A stretch of 64,000 bases of DNA from CAYLLN01 sp964384375 (GTDB lineage Bacteria; Planctomycetota; Planctomycetia; Pirellulales; Pirellulaceae). A program made the position numbers and the translations under genes. Location of the stretch: positions 1 to 64,000 of the forward strand of contig CAYLLN010000006.1 in the NCBI GenBank assembly GCA_964384375.1. The letters run 5' to 3'. How positions within the stretch are numbered: position 1 is the first letter of the stretch; every line of letters begins with the position of its first letter. Of this stretch, positions 1 to 6,636 are shown in pieces. The notes under the pieces were generated by a model. It was given only the letters and a program-made list of their open reading frames with translations. It searched no databases and was not told the DNA's origin.

Positions 1-198
1 CTTCGCAAACGCTTGCTACAGCAATGACTTACGCTTTATCTTCGTGGCATTCAGGTCATGCCCCCTTTTCCTTCCCGCACCGACACAAACTTCGGCTACC
101 ATTCGCACGGCAACTAGAAACAACACTCTGAATGGCGCCGTTATTTCCATAGCCTCAGATTCTACCCGGCAGTCCGCCAGCCGGCCAAATGCGAGCAG

Positions 199-408
199 TT
201 ACTGTTCGGGCAATTCGCGGTACTGTCCTTCAGCCTCTTTCGCCCGATTTTCCCGGTACTGTTGGAATTCATGCCGCCACACCTGGGCTTCAGCCGCCGC
301 GCCTTCGAGGTAGGCCCGATCATCGCTTCCCGACTCTCTCCACCACCCGATCCCCAGCGCCACAACGACGGTCAGCCAGAGCACGTCGCGAATCGTGAAG
401 CGGAACAT
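199..408 (-). CDS. small single-pass membrane protein
   Basis: A 69-residue protein of unknown function. Residues 1-24 start MFRFTIRDVLWLTVVVALG and form one transmembrane helix ending in GWWRES; the rest is a charged, glutamate- and arginine-rich tail that looks helical or coiled-coil. The start at 408 is chosen because AGGAT lies about 9 bases upstream and because the hydrophobic segment begins there; an upstream in-frame ATG would add 23 residues with no membrane character. N-termini of the form F(T/S)IR(D)(V/L)LWLT are frequent on small planctomycete membrane proteins (family knowledge). It is last in a minus-strand run of small anchored proteins (199-2394). Function unknown. Confidence 0.6.
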   Translation of the reverse strand: MFRFTIRDVLWLTVVVALGIGWWRESGSDDRAYLEGAAAEAQVWRHEFQQYRENRAKEAEGQYRELPEQ

Positions 409-427
409 GGGGCTGATCCTAGAGGCC

Positions 428-1024
428 TTATGGCCAGTATATTTCGCACTCTGGCAAGGCGATTTGCAAACTCGCAACGCCTTCCTTGGTAACGGCCGTG
501 TCGCTCAGCGTGAGGTGACGCAGTTTCTTTAGCGCGTGAAGGTGTTGAATTCCAGAATCGGAAATGCTGTCCTGATAGTAAATATGGAGTTCTTCTAAAT
601 TCCTCAAGGTTGCGACGTGCGCCAAGCCCCGGTCATCGACAGTGCCACTGCCAATGACAAGATGTTTTAGGTACGGTACTGACCGTAGATGAATCAGACT
701 GTCGCTAGAAATGTTACAACCCTCGATAATGAGCAGCATCTCCAAGTGCGGAAAATCTTCCAGATAAGCCAGCGTATCATCAGTCACCGCGGGAGAATCT
801 AAACCGAGCCAGACAACCGAATGCAGGCAATTCACAGATAGTGACCGGTATCGTTCCTGACTGGTTTGGCGGGGTTCGGTGTCGCAGTCGTACTGAATCT
901 CCGCATAGACTTCGCTGAGCGCTTCAACCGCACTGCGCTGCCGACGTGCTCGTTCCACGACGATGCCGAGTCCGACACACAGTAGAGTGACGCCGATCAG
1001 CAGCGTGCGGAGGCGATAGCGCAT
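428..1024 (-). CDS. membrane-anchored leucine-rich-repeat protein
   Basis: A 198-residue protein starting MRYRLRTLLIGVTLL: a short basic N-terminus, one transmembrane helix (about residues 7-24), then a predicted extracytoplasmic part. From about residue 85 there are irregular leucine-rich repeats (LEMLLIIEGCNISSDSLIHL, LKHLVIGSGTVDDRGLAHV, LEELHIYYQDSISDSGIQHL, LRHLTLSDTAVTKEGVASL), the ribonuclease-inhibitor-like type with short units that planctomycetes use widely. The start at 1024 removes 75 residues without membrane character that overlap the upstream gene. The gap to the upstream gene is 5 bases, so the two are probably co-transcribed. The role is probably protein-protein binding at the membrane; the ligand is unknown. 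Confidence 0.75.
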   Translation of the reverse strand: MRYRLRTLLIGVTLLCVGLGIVVERARRQRSAVEALSEVYAEIQYDCDTEPRQTSQERYRSLSVNCLHSVVWLGLDSPAVTDDTLAYLEDFPHLEMLLIIEGCNISSDSLIHLRSVPYLKHLVIGSGTVDDRGLAHVATLRNLEELHIYYQDSISDSGIQHLHALKKLRHLTLSDTAVTKEGVASLQIALPECEIYWP

Positions 1025-1029
1025 AAATG

Positions 1030-1674
1030 TTAGGCAGGCCGGTTGATCGTTCGCATCGTCACGAAGCAACCAAGCGCAAGGCCGGTGAGCGTCCCGATTG
1101 CGAACGCAGCGAAAACTCCTGTCGAAATCGGTGGCCATGATTCCTGTCGATGAATGTCGCGGAGTTCCAACCATCCAGACGTGCAGATTCCCGCACCTCG
1201 CACTCCGGGCGTCTCGCGAAAGGGATAGCCCGATTCCTCGGTCGAGCAAAACAGCCCCGGCGAAACTTCCTGCAGTCCGTCAGGATTGGGAAACATCGCC
1301 AACTGAATGGCTCCGATACTGATTGGTTCAGGATCCCCTCGGACGGTTGCATAGACAATGCCCTCAGGGTCAATCGACGCTTGGCCCTCCAGAGGAACCG
1401 AGATGGTGGGATAAAGGCGAAGTTCTTGTTCTGGGTTGCCGACACGAATCTGCGAATTGTTATCGATCCAGAATCGCCCCGAGCGCGTGCAGTGCGTTGG
1501 TTCGTCGTGGTCGTCAACGGTAAGTAAGAAATAGCCCGGGCCGTCGATGGTCACATCGAGTGCTCGCCCTGTGTATGCCGACGGAAACCGCGAGGCGACG
1601 ATTTGAGATACCAGAAAACCAACAGCCGGTATGACTGCTACAAGAATCAACAGAGTGCGGAGGCGGTAGCGCAT
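1030..1674 (-). CDS. membrane protein with FlgG-like (flagellar rod/hook) domain
   Basis: A 214-residue protein. Residues 1-26 (MRYRLRTLLILVAV...) are an N-terminal membrane anchor. Residues about 38-150 read like the central region of FlgG/FlgF/FlgE basal-body proteins: VTIDGPGYFLL, then TRSGRFWIDNNSQI, then PTISVPLEGQASIDPEGIV and IGAIQLAMFPNPDGLQEVSP. These match in order the rod-protein blocks for 'valued G.GFF', 'tRdGnF.ld..G.L', 'i.ip..a..v.i..dG.v' and 'iG.iqLa.F.Np.GL'. A second hydrophobic helix lies near residues 186-207. The N- and C-terminal heptad helices of true rod proteins are absent. So it is not a normal flagellar part; more likely a domain reused in a membrane-bound protein. 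Identification is from motif reading only. Confidence 0.7.
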   Translation of the reverse strand: MRYRLRTLLILVAVIPAVGFLVSQIVASRFPSAYTGRALDVTIDGPGYFLLTVDDHDEPTHCTRSGRFWIDNNSQIRVGNPEQELRLYPTISVPLEGQASIDPEGIVYATVRGDPEPISIGAIQLAMFPNPDGLQEVSPGLFCSTEESGYPFRETPGVRGAGICTSGWLELRDIHRQESWPPISTGVFAAFAIGTLTGLALGCFVTMRTINRPA

Positions 1675-1686
1675 GGATTCGACAAC

Positions 1687-2004
1687 CTACAACTGCGAGT
1701 TCAGCCGTCGCCGCCAGAACACAAGGGATGCGGTTTCTCCACCGAGGGCGAAGCCGAGGCCGGTAATCAGCGTTAAGATGATTCCGGTCGGGCTAAGAAA
1801 CCCAACCGGCCGCTCGATCGTCCAAAAGTACTGGCTCCAAAACTCGTATCCTACGGCAAGGCCGAACAATCCCGACACGCTGACGATTGCCAGCCAACAC
1901 AGGCAGAGCATGAGGCCCTTGAGTGCCTGGACGACTTGCCGCAGGATCGACAAGTCTCGCTCGCTCTGGTGTGCAGCGGGCGATTTGTAAGGATTCGGCT
2001 CCAT
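1687..2004 (-). CDS. small two-helix membrane protein (NPYKSP N-terminus)
   Basis: A 105-residue protein starting MEPNPYKSPAAH. The NPY-x-SP opening is a recurrent N-terminal tag of small planctomycete membrane proteins (family knowledge). Two hydrophobic helices are visible, about residues 29-51 and 70-92, with a basic C-terminal RRRLNSQL tail that probably stays inside. The start at 2004 is preferred because the N-terminal tag begins there; upstream in-frame codons add only 14 non-conserved residues. It sits 12 bases upstream of the FlgG-like gene on the same strand. No function can be assigned. Confidence 0.7.
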   Translation of the reverse strand: MEPNPYKSPAAHQSERDLSILRQVVQALKGLMLCLCWLAIVSVSGLFGLAVGYEFWSQYFWTIERPVGFLSPTGIILTLITGLGFALGGETASLVFWRRRLNSQL

Positions 2005-2047
2005 AGGCCCGATTCTACGCCGCTTCGGCGTGTCGCCCCAAGGCAAA

Positions 2048-2200
2048 TTACTTGGAGCTGACCGGCAATGGCGGCTGGTGGTTTGGGCGGCGGCAGTCGG
2101 TTTGCACGGCCGGCAGGAACAATGCCGCGACGATGCCCAGAACGGCCACCAGCACGATCCATTCCACGACGGTCGGGCGATAACGAATCATACGGGTCAT
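2048..2200 (-). CDS. very small pilin-like membrane protein
   Basis: A 50-residue protein with one helix, PTVVEWIVLVAVLGIVAALF followed by LPAVQ. This resembles the prepilin-type N-terminal helix of DUF1559 proteins (xTLVELLVVIAIIGILIALLLPAVQ), including the glutamate at position +5 of the helix, but it has no downstream domain: after LPAVQ only about 17 residues remain. The start at 2200 has AGGAG about 14 bases upstream; a second ATG nine bases further in is possible. It may be a stand-alone minor pilin-like peptide or the remnant of a DUF1559 gene. Confidence is limited by its size. Confidence 0.45.
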   Translation of the reverse strand: MTRMIRYRPTVVEWIVLVAVLGIVAALFLPAVQTDCRRPNHQPPLPVSSK

Positions 2201-2217
2201 TCTATCCGCAGCTGCTC

Positions 2218-2394
2218 CTACCGTTCTGCCGCGATGGCACCAAAGACAAGCAGAATGCCCGCGATGTAGAGCGCAAATTCGGCGTTTCCTCCCGCTGAAT
2301 AGGACGCTGGCTGCGTCAGCCACCACCAGGCAAGGGCCAGCGCGATTGGCCCGACGGCCAGCAGGATATGCAGCGTGCGGAGACGGTATTGCAT
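2218..2394 (-). CDS. very small two-helix membrane protein
   Basis: A 58-residue protein starting MQYRLRTLHILLAVG, with two hydrophobic helices (about residues 8-26 and 39-54) and a short loop between them. The N-terminus belongs to the same RYRLRTLL anchor type seen on the genes at 428-1024 and 1030-1674, and the DNA around the start codon is nearly the same (GTGCGGAG-purine-CGGTA before CAT on the plus strand). The reading frame is open further upstream, but that part runs antiparallel over the carbonic anhydrase gene and is not credible. Function unknown. Confidence 0.5.
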   Translation of the reverse strand: MQYRLRTLHILLAVGPIALALAWWWLTQPASYSAGGNAEFALYIAGILLVFGAIAAER

Positions 2395-2407
2395 GGCAAG
2401 ATGCCTG

Positions 2408-3106
2408 CTAAGTCTGGGGATGAAATCGGGCATCGCCCGAATCGACATCGGCCAGGCGGGAACTGGGCGCTGATGCAGGGGGGCGGACCTCGCCGAGCGG
2501 CACAAACTGCTCGGCGGAGTCGTCGTAGGCATACACCTCGCCAGTGGCGATGTCATAGACCCAGCCGTGCAGCTTGAGCTTCCCCTCGGCGAGGGCCAGG
2601 GCCACGGCAGGGTGTGTTTGCAGGTTTTCGATCTGCACGAGGACGTTTTCCTCGATCGCCACGTCGAGCTGATCGGAAGGGGCAAGCTGCCCGTATTTCG
2701 ACTTGACGATTCGCCGCGTCGCTTCGGCATGGGTGAGCCACTGGGCGACCGCCGGCATTTCGGTCAGGTACTCGGGGTGCAAGAGCCCCTTCATCGCTCC
2801 ACAGTGGGAATGGCCGCAGACGACGATGTCGCTCACGGCGAGGCCCGCCACGGCAAACTCGATCGACGCGATTTCGCCTCCGCTGGCCGCCGTGTAGGCC
2901 GGGATGATGTTTCCCGCGTTGCGAACGACGAACAGATCGCCCGGGTCCGTGTGCGTGATCAGGTTCGGGTCGATGCGGGAGTCGGAGCAAGTGATGAAGA
3001 GCGTTTGCGGGCTTTGGCCGCCCGCCAGCCGGGCGAACAGCTCCCGCTGCTGGCGAAAGACCTGCCGCTTGAAATGATGGACGCCGGCAACGAGTTGCTG
3101 AACCAT
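2408..3106 (-). CDS. can: beta-class carbonic anhydrase
   Basis: A 232-residue beta-carbonic anhydrase, catalysing CO2 + H2O to bicarbonate + H+ with a catalytic zinc, probably in the cytoplasm because no signal peptide is visible. The zinc site is complete: Cys40 and Asp42 in ITCSDSR, then His99 and Cys102 in CGHSHCGAMKG. The Asp-Arg dyad (D42, R44) of the family is present. Other family blocks are DLFVVRNAGN (58-66) and ENVLVQIENL. The length is typical (about 200-230 residues). The C-terminal 25 residues are non-conserved. The gene is divergent from the bestrophin-like gene at 3191, and sharing the 84-base intergenic region may link bicarbonate supply to anion transport, which is only inference. 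Confidence 0.93.
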   Translation of the reverse strand: MVQQLVAGVHHFKRQVFRQQRELFARLAGGQSPQTLFITCSDSRIDPNLITHTDPGDLFVVRNAGNIIPAYTAASGGEIASIEFAVAGLAVSDIVVCGHSHCGAMKGLLHPEYLTEMPAVAQWLTHAEATRRIVKSKYGQLAPSDQLDVAIEENVLVQIENLQTHPAVALALAEGKLKLHGWVYDIATGEVYAYDDSAEQFVPLGEVRPPASAPSSRLADVDSGDARFHPQT

Positions 3107-3190
3107 TCGGCCTCTCTCGAACTTGCCCGATGAGCTAAGGTATTACAGGCGTTCACACTATCGCTTGGCCTGCCGGTCGCCAATTGCCCT

Positions 3191-4045
3191 ATGATTCGCC
3201 CCTGGGTCACAGCTCTCGCGTCGTTCCACAACACGCCCGTCTTCGCGCGCATCTGGGGCCTCGTCGCCGTGTCGGGCGTCTATGCCGCGATCGTGGCGTG
3301 GATCGACCTGTACTATTTCGACGAAGTTCTCACCGTCAGCTCGCAGCTGCATGCGGTGCTCGGTCTCGTGCTCGGTACGCTGCTCGTCTTTCGCACAAAC
3401 ACTTCGTACGACCGGTGGTGGGAAGGGCGGAAGCTGTGGGGGCAACTTGTTAACGACAGCCGCAACCTGGCGATCAAGGTGGCGACGTGCGTGCATGCCA
3501 ACAAAGACGACGTGCGGGCAGTCGGCCAATGGCTGATCGACTTTTCTTACGCCCTCAAGGGGCATTTGCGCGGCGGCGTCAAGCTGCAGTCGCTGCCGGG
3601 ATTTGAAACGGCAACCGCCCAGCCGAAGCACGTGCCGGCGTATCTCTCGGAGCGGATTTACGACCAGCTCGAACGCTGGCGGCAGGCGGATCAGATCGGC
3701 GGCTTTGAATTGTTGTTCCTAGATCAGCACGCGGCCTCGCTCATGAACATCTGCGGCGCGTGCGAGCGGATTCAGAAGTCGCCGATTTCGATTTCGTACC
3801 GCTGGTTCATCCGGCAGTCGATCATGATTTACCTCTTCACGCTGCCGTGGGGGCTGATGAAGGATTTTGAGCTTTGGACGATCCCGGCGATGATCCTGCT
3901 CAGCTACTTCATGATTGGCGTGGAGATGATCGCCGAGGAGATTGAAGACCCCTTCGGCGACGGCGAGGACGACCTGCGGCTGGACGATATGTGCAAAACG
4001 ATTGAGGGGAGCGTGAAGGAGATTATGGAGGATTTGGAGGGATGA
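3191..4045 (+). CDS. bestrophin-like anion channel family protein
   Basis: A 284-residue membrane protein of the bacterial bestrophin (RFP-TM / UPF0187) family, which form pentameric anion channels, some selective for cations. It shows the hallmark FRTNTSYDRWWEGRKLWGQL region (about residues 67-86) preceded by two helices (22-40 and 52-68), then two C-terminal helices around 205-245 (SIMIYLFTLPWGLMKDF, IPAMILLSYFMIGVEMIAEE) and the acidic EEIEDPFGDGEDDL motif that follows the last helix in the family. No good ribosome-binding site is visible before the ATG. It is divergently arranged with the carbonic anhydrase; anion conductance (for example chloride or bicarbonate) is a family-level guess. 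Confidence 0.88.
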   Translation: MIRPWVTALASFHNTPVFARIWGLVAVSGVYAAIVAWIDLYYFDEVLTVSSQLHAVLGLVLGTLLVFRTNTSYDRWWEGRKLWGQLVNDSRNLAIKVATCVHANKDDVRAVGQWLIDFSYALKGHLRGGVKLQSLPGFETATAQPKHVPAYLSERIYDQLERWRQADQIGGFELLFLDQHAASLMNICGACERIQKSPISISYRWFIRQSIMIYLFTLPWGLMKDFELWTIPAMILLSYFMIGVEMIAEEIEDPFGDGEDDLRLDDMCKTIEGSVKEIMEDLEG

Positions 4046-4052
4046 CGGCACA

Positions 4053-4133
4053 CGCTTAGCCGCCGCCTCCAGGCGGCGCTGCTTCCATTCCGAAACAGGC
4101 CGCACTGCCCGTCGTGGACGACGGGGCTAAGCG
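4053..4133. repeat. nested inverted-repeat element
   Basis: An 81-base intergenic element. The outer arms CGCTTAGCC (4053-4061) and GGCTAAGCG (4125-4133) are perfect reverse complements. Inside are two further hairpins: GCCGCC-TCCA-GGCGGC near 4062-4077 and CCCGTCG-TGG-ACGACGGG near 4108-4126. There is no T-tract. It lies between the convergent ends of the bestrophin gene and the lipoprotein gene at 4213, so it may terminate both transcripts, or it may be a dispersed structured repeat. Confidence 0.6.
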
Positions 4134-4212
4134 GCGCAAGTTCCACCGGGCCGGCAGAACCTACCTCAAAGCCTTGACCATTGGTCAGGGTGCGCTGCAG
4201 CCTGCCCCACGC

Positions 4213-4833
4213 TTAGAAATTGCCTCGCCGGACGCTTTCGAGCACTTTGTCGAAGGCGGGCTTCATTTTCTCGAAGTCCTTCGTCGAGCAGTAGCAGAAG
4301 ACGGTCACACCCCGGTCGCGGGCTAAGAAGGTGGCTCGATAGCCCTTGATGCCGCGTCCCATCGACGAGCCGGTGAAGATCGACTTGCGGGCATCGCCGA
4401 GGCCCGACTTGAAGGCAATGGCCTCTTTCTCTTCCTTGTAGTTGGCGTAGTCCTCCTTCGGCGGATCGTTCTTCAGATTCCAGGCGTGGGCTGCCGCCGC
4501 CGGTGCGCGCTCCTCGATCTCCTCTTGGCTGAGTCCTTCTTCGCCCCCGGCCATGGTGTTGCCTGATTGGGTGATGTCGCCAATGAGTGAGCTGGACGTA
4601 TTCGTGTCGCACTTGATCACGCAGCCGCTCTTTTTGAATTCGGCCCACTGAAGTCCGTTGCCGCCACCGCCGTCGGCCACCCAGCCTTCGGGATAGTCGA
4701 TGAAAAAAATGGCCTCCTTTTCGGGTTCCCATTTGGAATAGGAAGTGGGAACCTTCACCGGGGCGCCGCAGCCGAGCGCCGCGGCAAGGCAAGCGACAAT
4801 CGAAAACGCAACGGAATGACGGCAGGATAGCAT
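4213..4833 (-). CDS. hypothetical exported protein, possible lipoprotein
   Basis: A 206-residue protein with a signal sequence (about residues 8-21) ending in LAAALGC, so Cys22 could be lipidated, although the residue at -3 is not the usual leucine. The mature part starts with KWEPEKEAIFFIDYPEGWVADGGG, resembling a PsbP-like or 'YPEGW' surface domain that recurs in planctomycete lipoproteins, and ends with a block (ATFLARDRGVTVFCYCSTKDF, then MKPAFDKVLESVR) similar to the C-terminus of DUF1795/PsbP-type domains, where a final helix follows a beta sheet. The domain guess is weak. No operon partners. Confidence 0.65.
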   Translation of the reverse strand: MLSCRHSVAFSIVACLAAALGCGAPVKVPTSYSKWEPEKEAIFFIDYPEGWVADGGGGNGLQWAEFKKSGCVIKCDTNTSSSLIGDITQSGNTMAGGEEGLSQEEIEERAPAAAAHAWNLKNDPPKEDYANYKEEKEAIAFKSGLGDARKSIFTGSSMGRGIKGYRATFLARDRGVTVFCYCSTKDFEKMKPAFDKVLESVRRGNF

Positions 4834-5038
4834 GGCAGGCCCCTCAGCGATTGGGTGGGAAAACGCAGGCCAGGAAGGCGCGAGCCATTGTGGAGACTGG
4901 CCGATGCCGATTCAAGCGGCTTGAAAGGCAAGCGTGTAACTAGCGGATTCGCTTTCGGCGGCAGGCGCGGGGCGATATGCTAGGGCGAGGAAGTCACGGC
5001 GTGGTATTCACCAAGTCTTTACAAGCAAGGCGGGCAGC

Positions 5039-5467
5039 ATGTGGTGCCGGGGTGTGCGGGGAGCGACAACGGTCGAGGCCAACACGCGGGAGGACATCCT
5101 CACCGCGACGCGGCAGCTCTTGGCGCTGATGATTCGGGCCAACGGCATCGAAGGTTCCGACGTGGCCAGCGCGATCTTCAGCCTGACGCGTGACCTCGAC
5201 GCCGAGTTTCCCGCCCTGGCCGCCCGGCAACTCGGCTGGCTCGACGTGCCACTTCTCTGCACGTACGAGGTCGATGTGCCCGGCAGCCTGCGGAAGTGCG
5301 TGCGGGTTCTCTTGCACTGGAACACCGACAAGCCGCAGGACCAGATTCGCCACGTCTATATCAAGGATGCGGTGAAGCTGCGGCCGGACCTGTCGAAGCT
5401 GCCGCCGGTTGATTTTGCCGAGCTCGAGCGCTGGATTGCCGAGCAGATGGGACAGTTTGGGAAGTAG
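5039..5467 (+). CDS. aroH: chorismate mutase, AroH type
   Basis: A 142-residue AroH-class chorismate mutase (chorismate to prephenate, the branch point to phenylalanine and tyrosine), a trimeric cytoplasmic enzyme in this class. The N-terminal MWCRGVRGATTVEANTREDI holds the family's active-site Arg (R7 equivalent) and E-x-N segment; ANGIEGSDVASAIFSLTRDL is the next conserved block (about 42-62), and WNTDKPQDQIRHVYI contains the conserved Arg near residue 103. The family is usually 115-130 residues, so the last 20 residues extend it slightly. The ATG at 5039 is supported by a nearby AAGG. It stands alone, convergent with the YTV gene. Confidence 0.93.
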   Translation: MWCRGVRGATTVEANTREDILTATRQLLALMIRANGIEGSDVASAIFSLTRDLDAEFPALAARQLGWLDVPLLCTYEVDVPGSLRKCVRVLLHWNTDKPQDQIRHVYIKDAVKLRPDLSKLPPVDFAELERWIAEQMGQFGK

Positions 5468-5469
5468 GC

Positions 5470-5558
5470 GAGCGGGGTGCGTAAGCACCCCGATGGGTTC
5501 GCCTCAAGGTTGGTCCCAAGGTAATTCGAGACCATCGGGAGGCTAACGCCTCCCGCTC
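5470..5558. repeat. composite hairpin repeat between convergent genes
   Basis: Two strong hairpins lie inside a larger palindrome. Hairpin one is GGGGTGC-GTAA-GCACCCC (5474-5491). Hairpin two is CGGGAGGC-TAAC-GCCTCCCG (5536-5555). The segments CCCGATGG (5489-5496) and CCATCGGG (5532-5539) are reverse complements, as are GAGCGGG (5470-5476) and CCCGCTC (5552-5558), so the whole region can fold as a unit. It lies between aroH and the YTV gene, convergent, with no T-tract. It may act as a bidirectional terminator or be a structured dispersed repeat (see 35977 and 51394). Confidence 0.65.
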
Positions 5559-5577
5559 TCCTCAATACCTGCTCGCC

Positions 5578-6495
5578 TTAGTACCCACAACTCCCACATC
5601 CACCGCAGCCGATCGTGTACATCACTTCTTTCGGCACCATCGTGCAGACGGGAACCTGAATCTCGCGCGTCACCGTCTCCGGCACCATCTCGGTGTACGT
5701 CACCACCTTGGTATCCGTCACCGGCTTGCGGACGGTTACGGGATACTCCTTCGCCACGTAGGTCGTCACCGGCACGGTGTAGTGAACCTCGCGGGTTTTC
5801 GTTTCATAGGTCGGCCGCGGTACCGTGCGCGTGATCGTTCGTTCTTCGGGTCGGCAAACGGTCTCCGGATATGAGTATGGCACTTCGATGTATTCCGGTC
5901 GGCAGACCGTCACCGGCACTTGCTTCTCGACGATGTTCGGCACCCAGATCCGGCATGCCTGCACGCAGCCGTGGCAGTCGGTTGTGCAGCGGGTCTCGAA
6001 GTGGCCGGCGTCGCACGTCACCGTCTTCATCACCGTTTCAGTCGTCATGCGGCACTCGGTCCGCGTCCCCTCGCGCATCACGGTATGCGGCACCATCACG
6101 GTGATCGTGTCGGTGACTGTGTCGTAATTCATGTGGCAAACCTGATACGACACCGTTCGCGTCCGCGGCTCCATCGTCGTCACCGGCACCTGCCGCGTGA
6201 CCATCGTGGTTTCGGGGACCATGCGCGTGGACGGAACGGTCTTCTCACGAACCACCGGCTTGCAGACGACGTCGGAAACGGTCATCGTCTTGTACGTCGT
6301 TTGCGGCACCATGATCGTCTTCGTGACGACCTGCGGCTCGCACTTCGCGGTCTCGCGCGCCGGAGCGCAGCCAGCGGGTCCACACGGCGGAGCGGCATGC
6401 CAGGCGTGATGTCGGCGGCCGGCCTCGGCTGGTGCGGCAATCGCCACGAGGAGCAGGATCGCGGCAAAAATCGAGGCAAGCAGGCGGCAGGTCAT
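5578..6495 (-). CDS. YTV-type secreted cysteine-rich surface protein
   Basis: A 305-residue protein with a signal peptide (residues 1-27, ending PAEAG) and a mature part almost entirely made of short beta-strand-like units rich in V, T, P and Y: VVTKTIMVPQTTYKTMTVSD, MVPETTMVTRQVPVTTMEP, REVHYTVPVTTYVAKEYPV and similar. This composition and the YTV signature match the planctomycete-specific YTV-domain extracytoplasmic proteins associated with the proteinaceous cell wall (family knowledge). Cysteines cluster near the N-terminus (CGPAGC), in the middle (CTTDCHGCVQAC) and at the very end (GCGGCGSCGY), suggesting disulfide cross-linking. The start at 6495 has GGAGA upstream; the frame stays open for 1.8 kb further, but only as the antisense of the beta-helix gene. 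Confidence 0.85.
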   Translation of the reverse strand: MTCRLLASIFAAILLLVAIAAPAEAGRRHHAWHAAPPCGPAGCAPARETAKCEPQVVTKTIMVPQTTYKTMTVSDVVCKPVVREKTVPSTRMVPETTMVTRQVPVTTMEPRTRTVSYQVCHMNYDTVTDTITVMVPHTVMREGTRTECRMTTETVMKTVTCDAGHFETRCTTDCHGCVQACRIWVPNIVEKQVPVTVCRPEYIEVPYSYPETVCRPEERTITRTVPRPTYETKTREVHYTVPVTTYVAKEYPVTVRKPVTDTKVVTYTEMVPETVTREIQVPVCTMVPKEVMYTIGCGGCGSCGY

Positions 6496-6636
6496 GGGCG
6501 AATCTCCGTGCGAGTGTGACAATCGCTGCTTCGATGGCGCAAACTGCGCAAACTTTGCGGCCTTTTTCGGCCTTCCGATTGTTGCCCATCCTGCCCGCTT
6601 GACCACTCCCCATCGCGTGAAATTCTGGAGAACGCC

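Noticed and set aside
16..150. A 44-codon minus-strand frame (MEITAPFRVLFLVAVRMVAE...) with a GAGG before its ATG.
   Set aside because: Short, no family match and at the window edge; it could be real but the sequence gives no support beyond one hydrophobic stretch.
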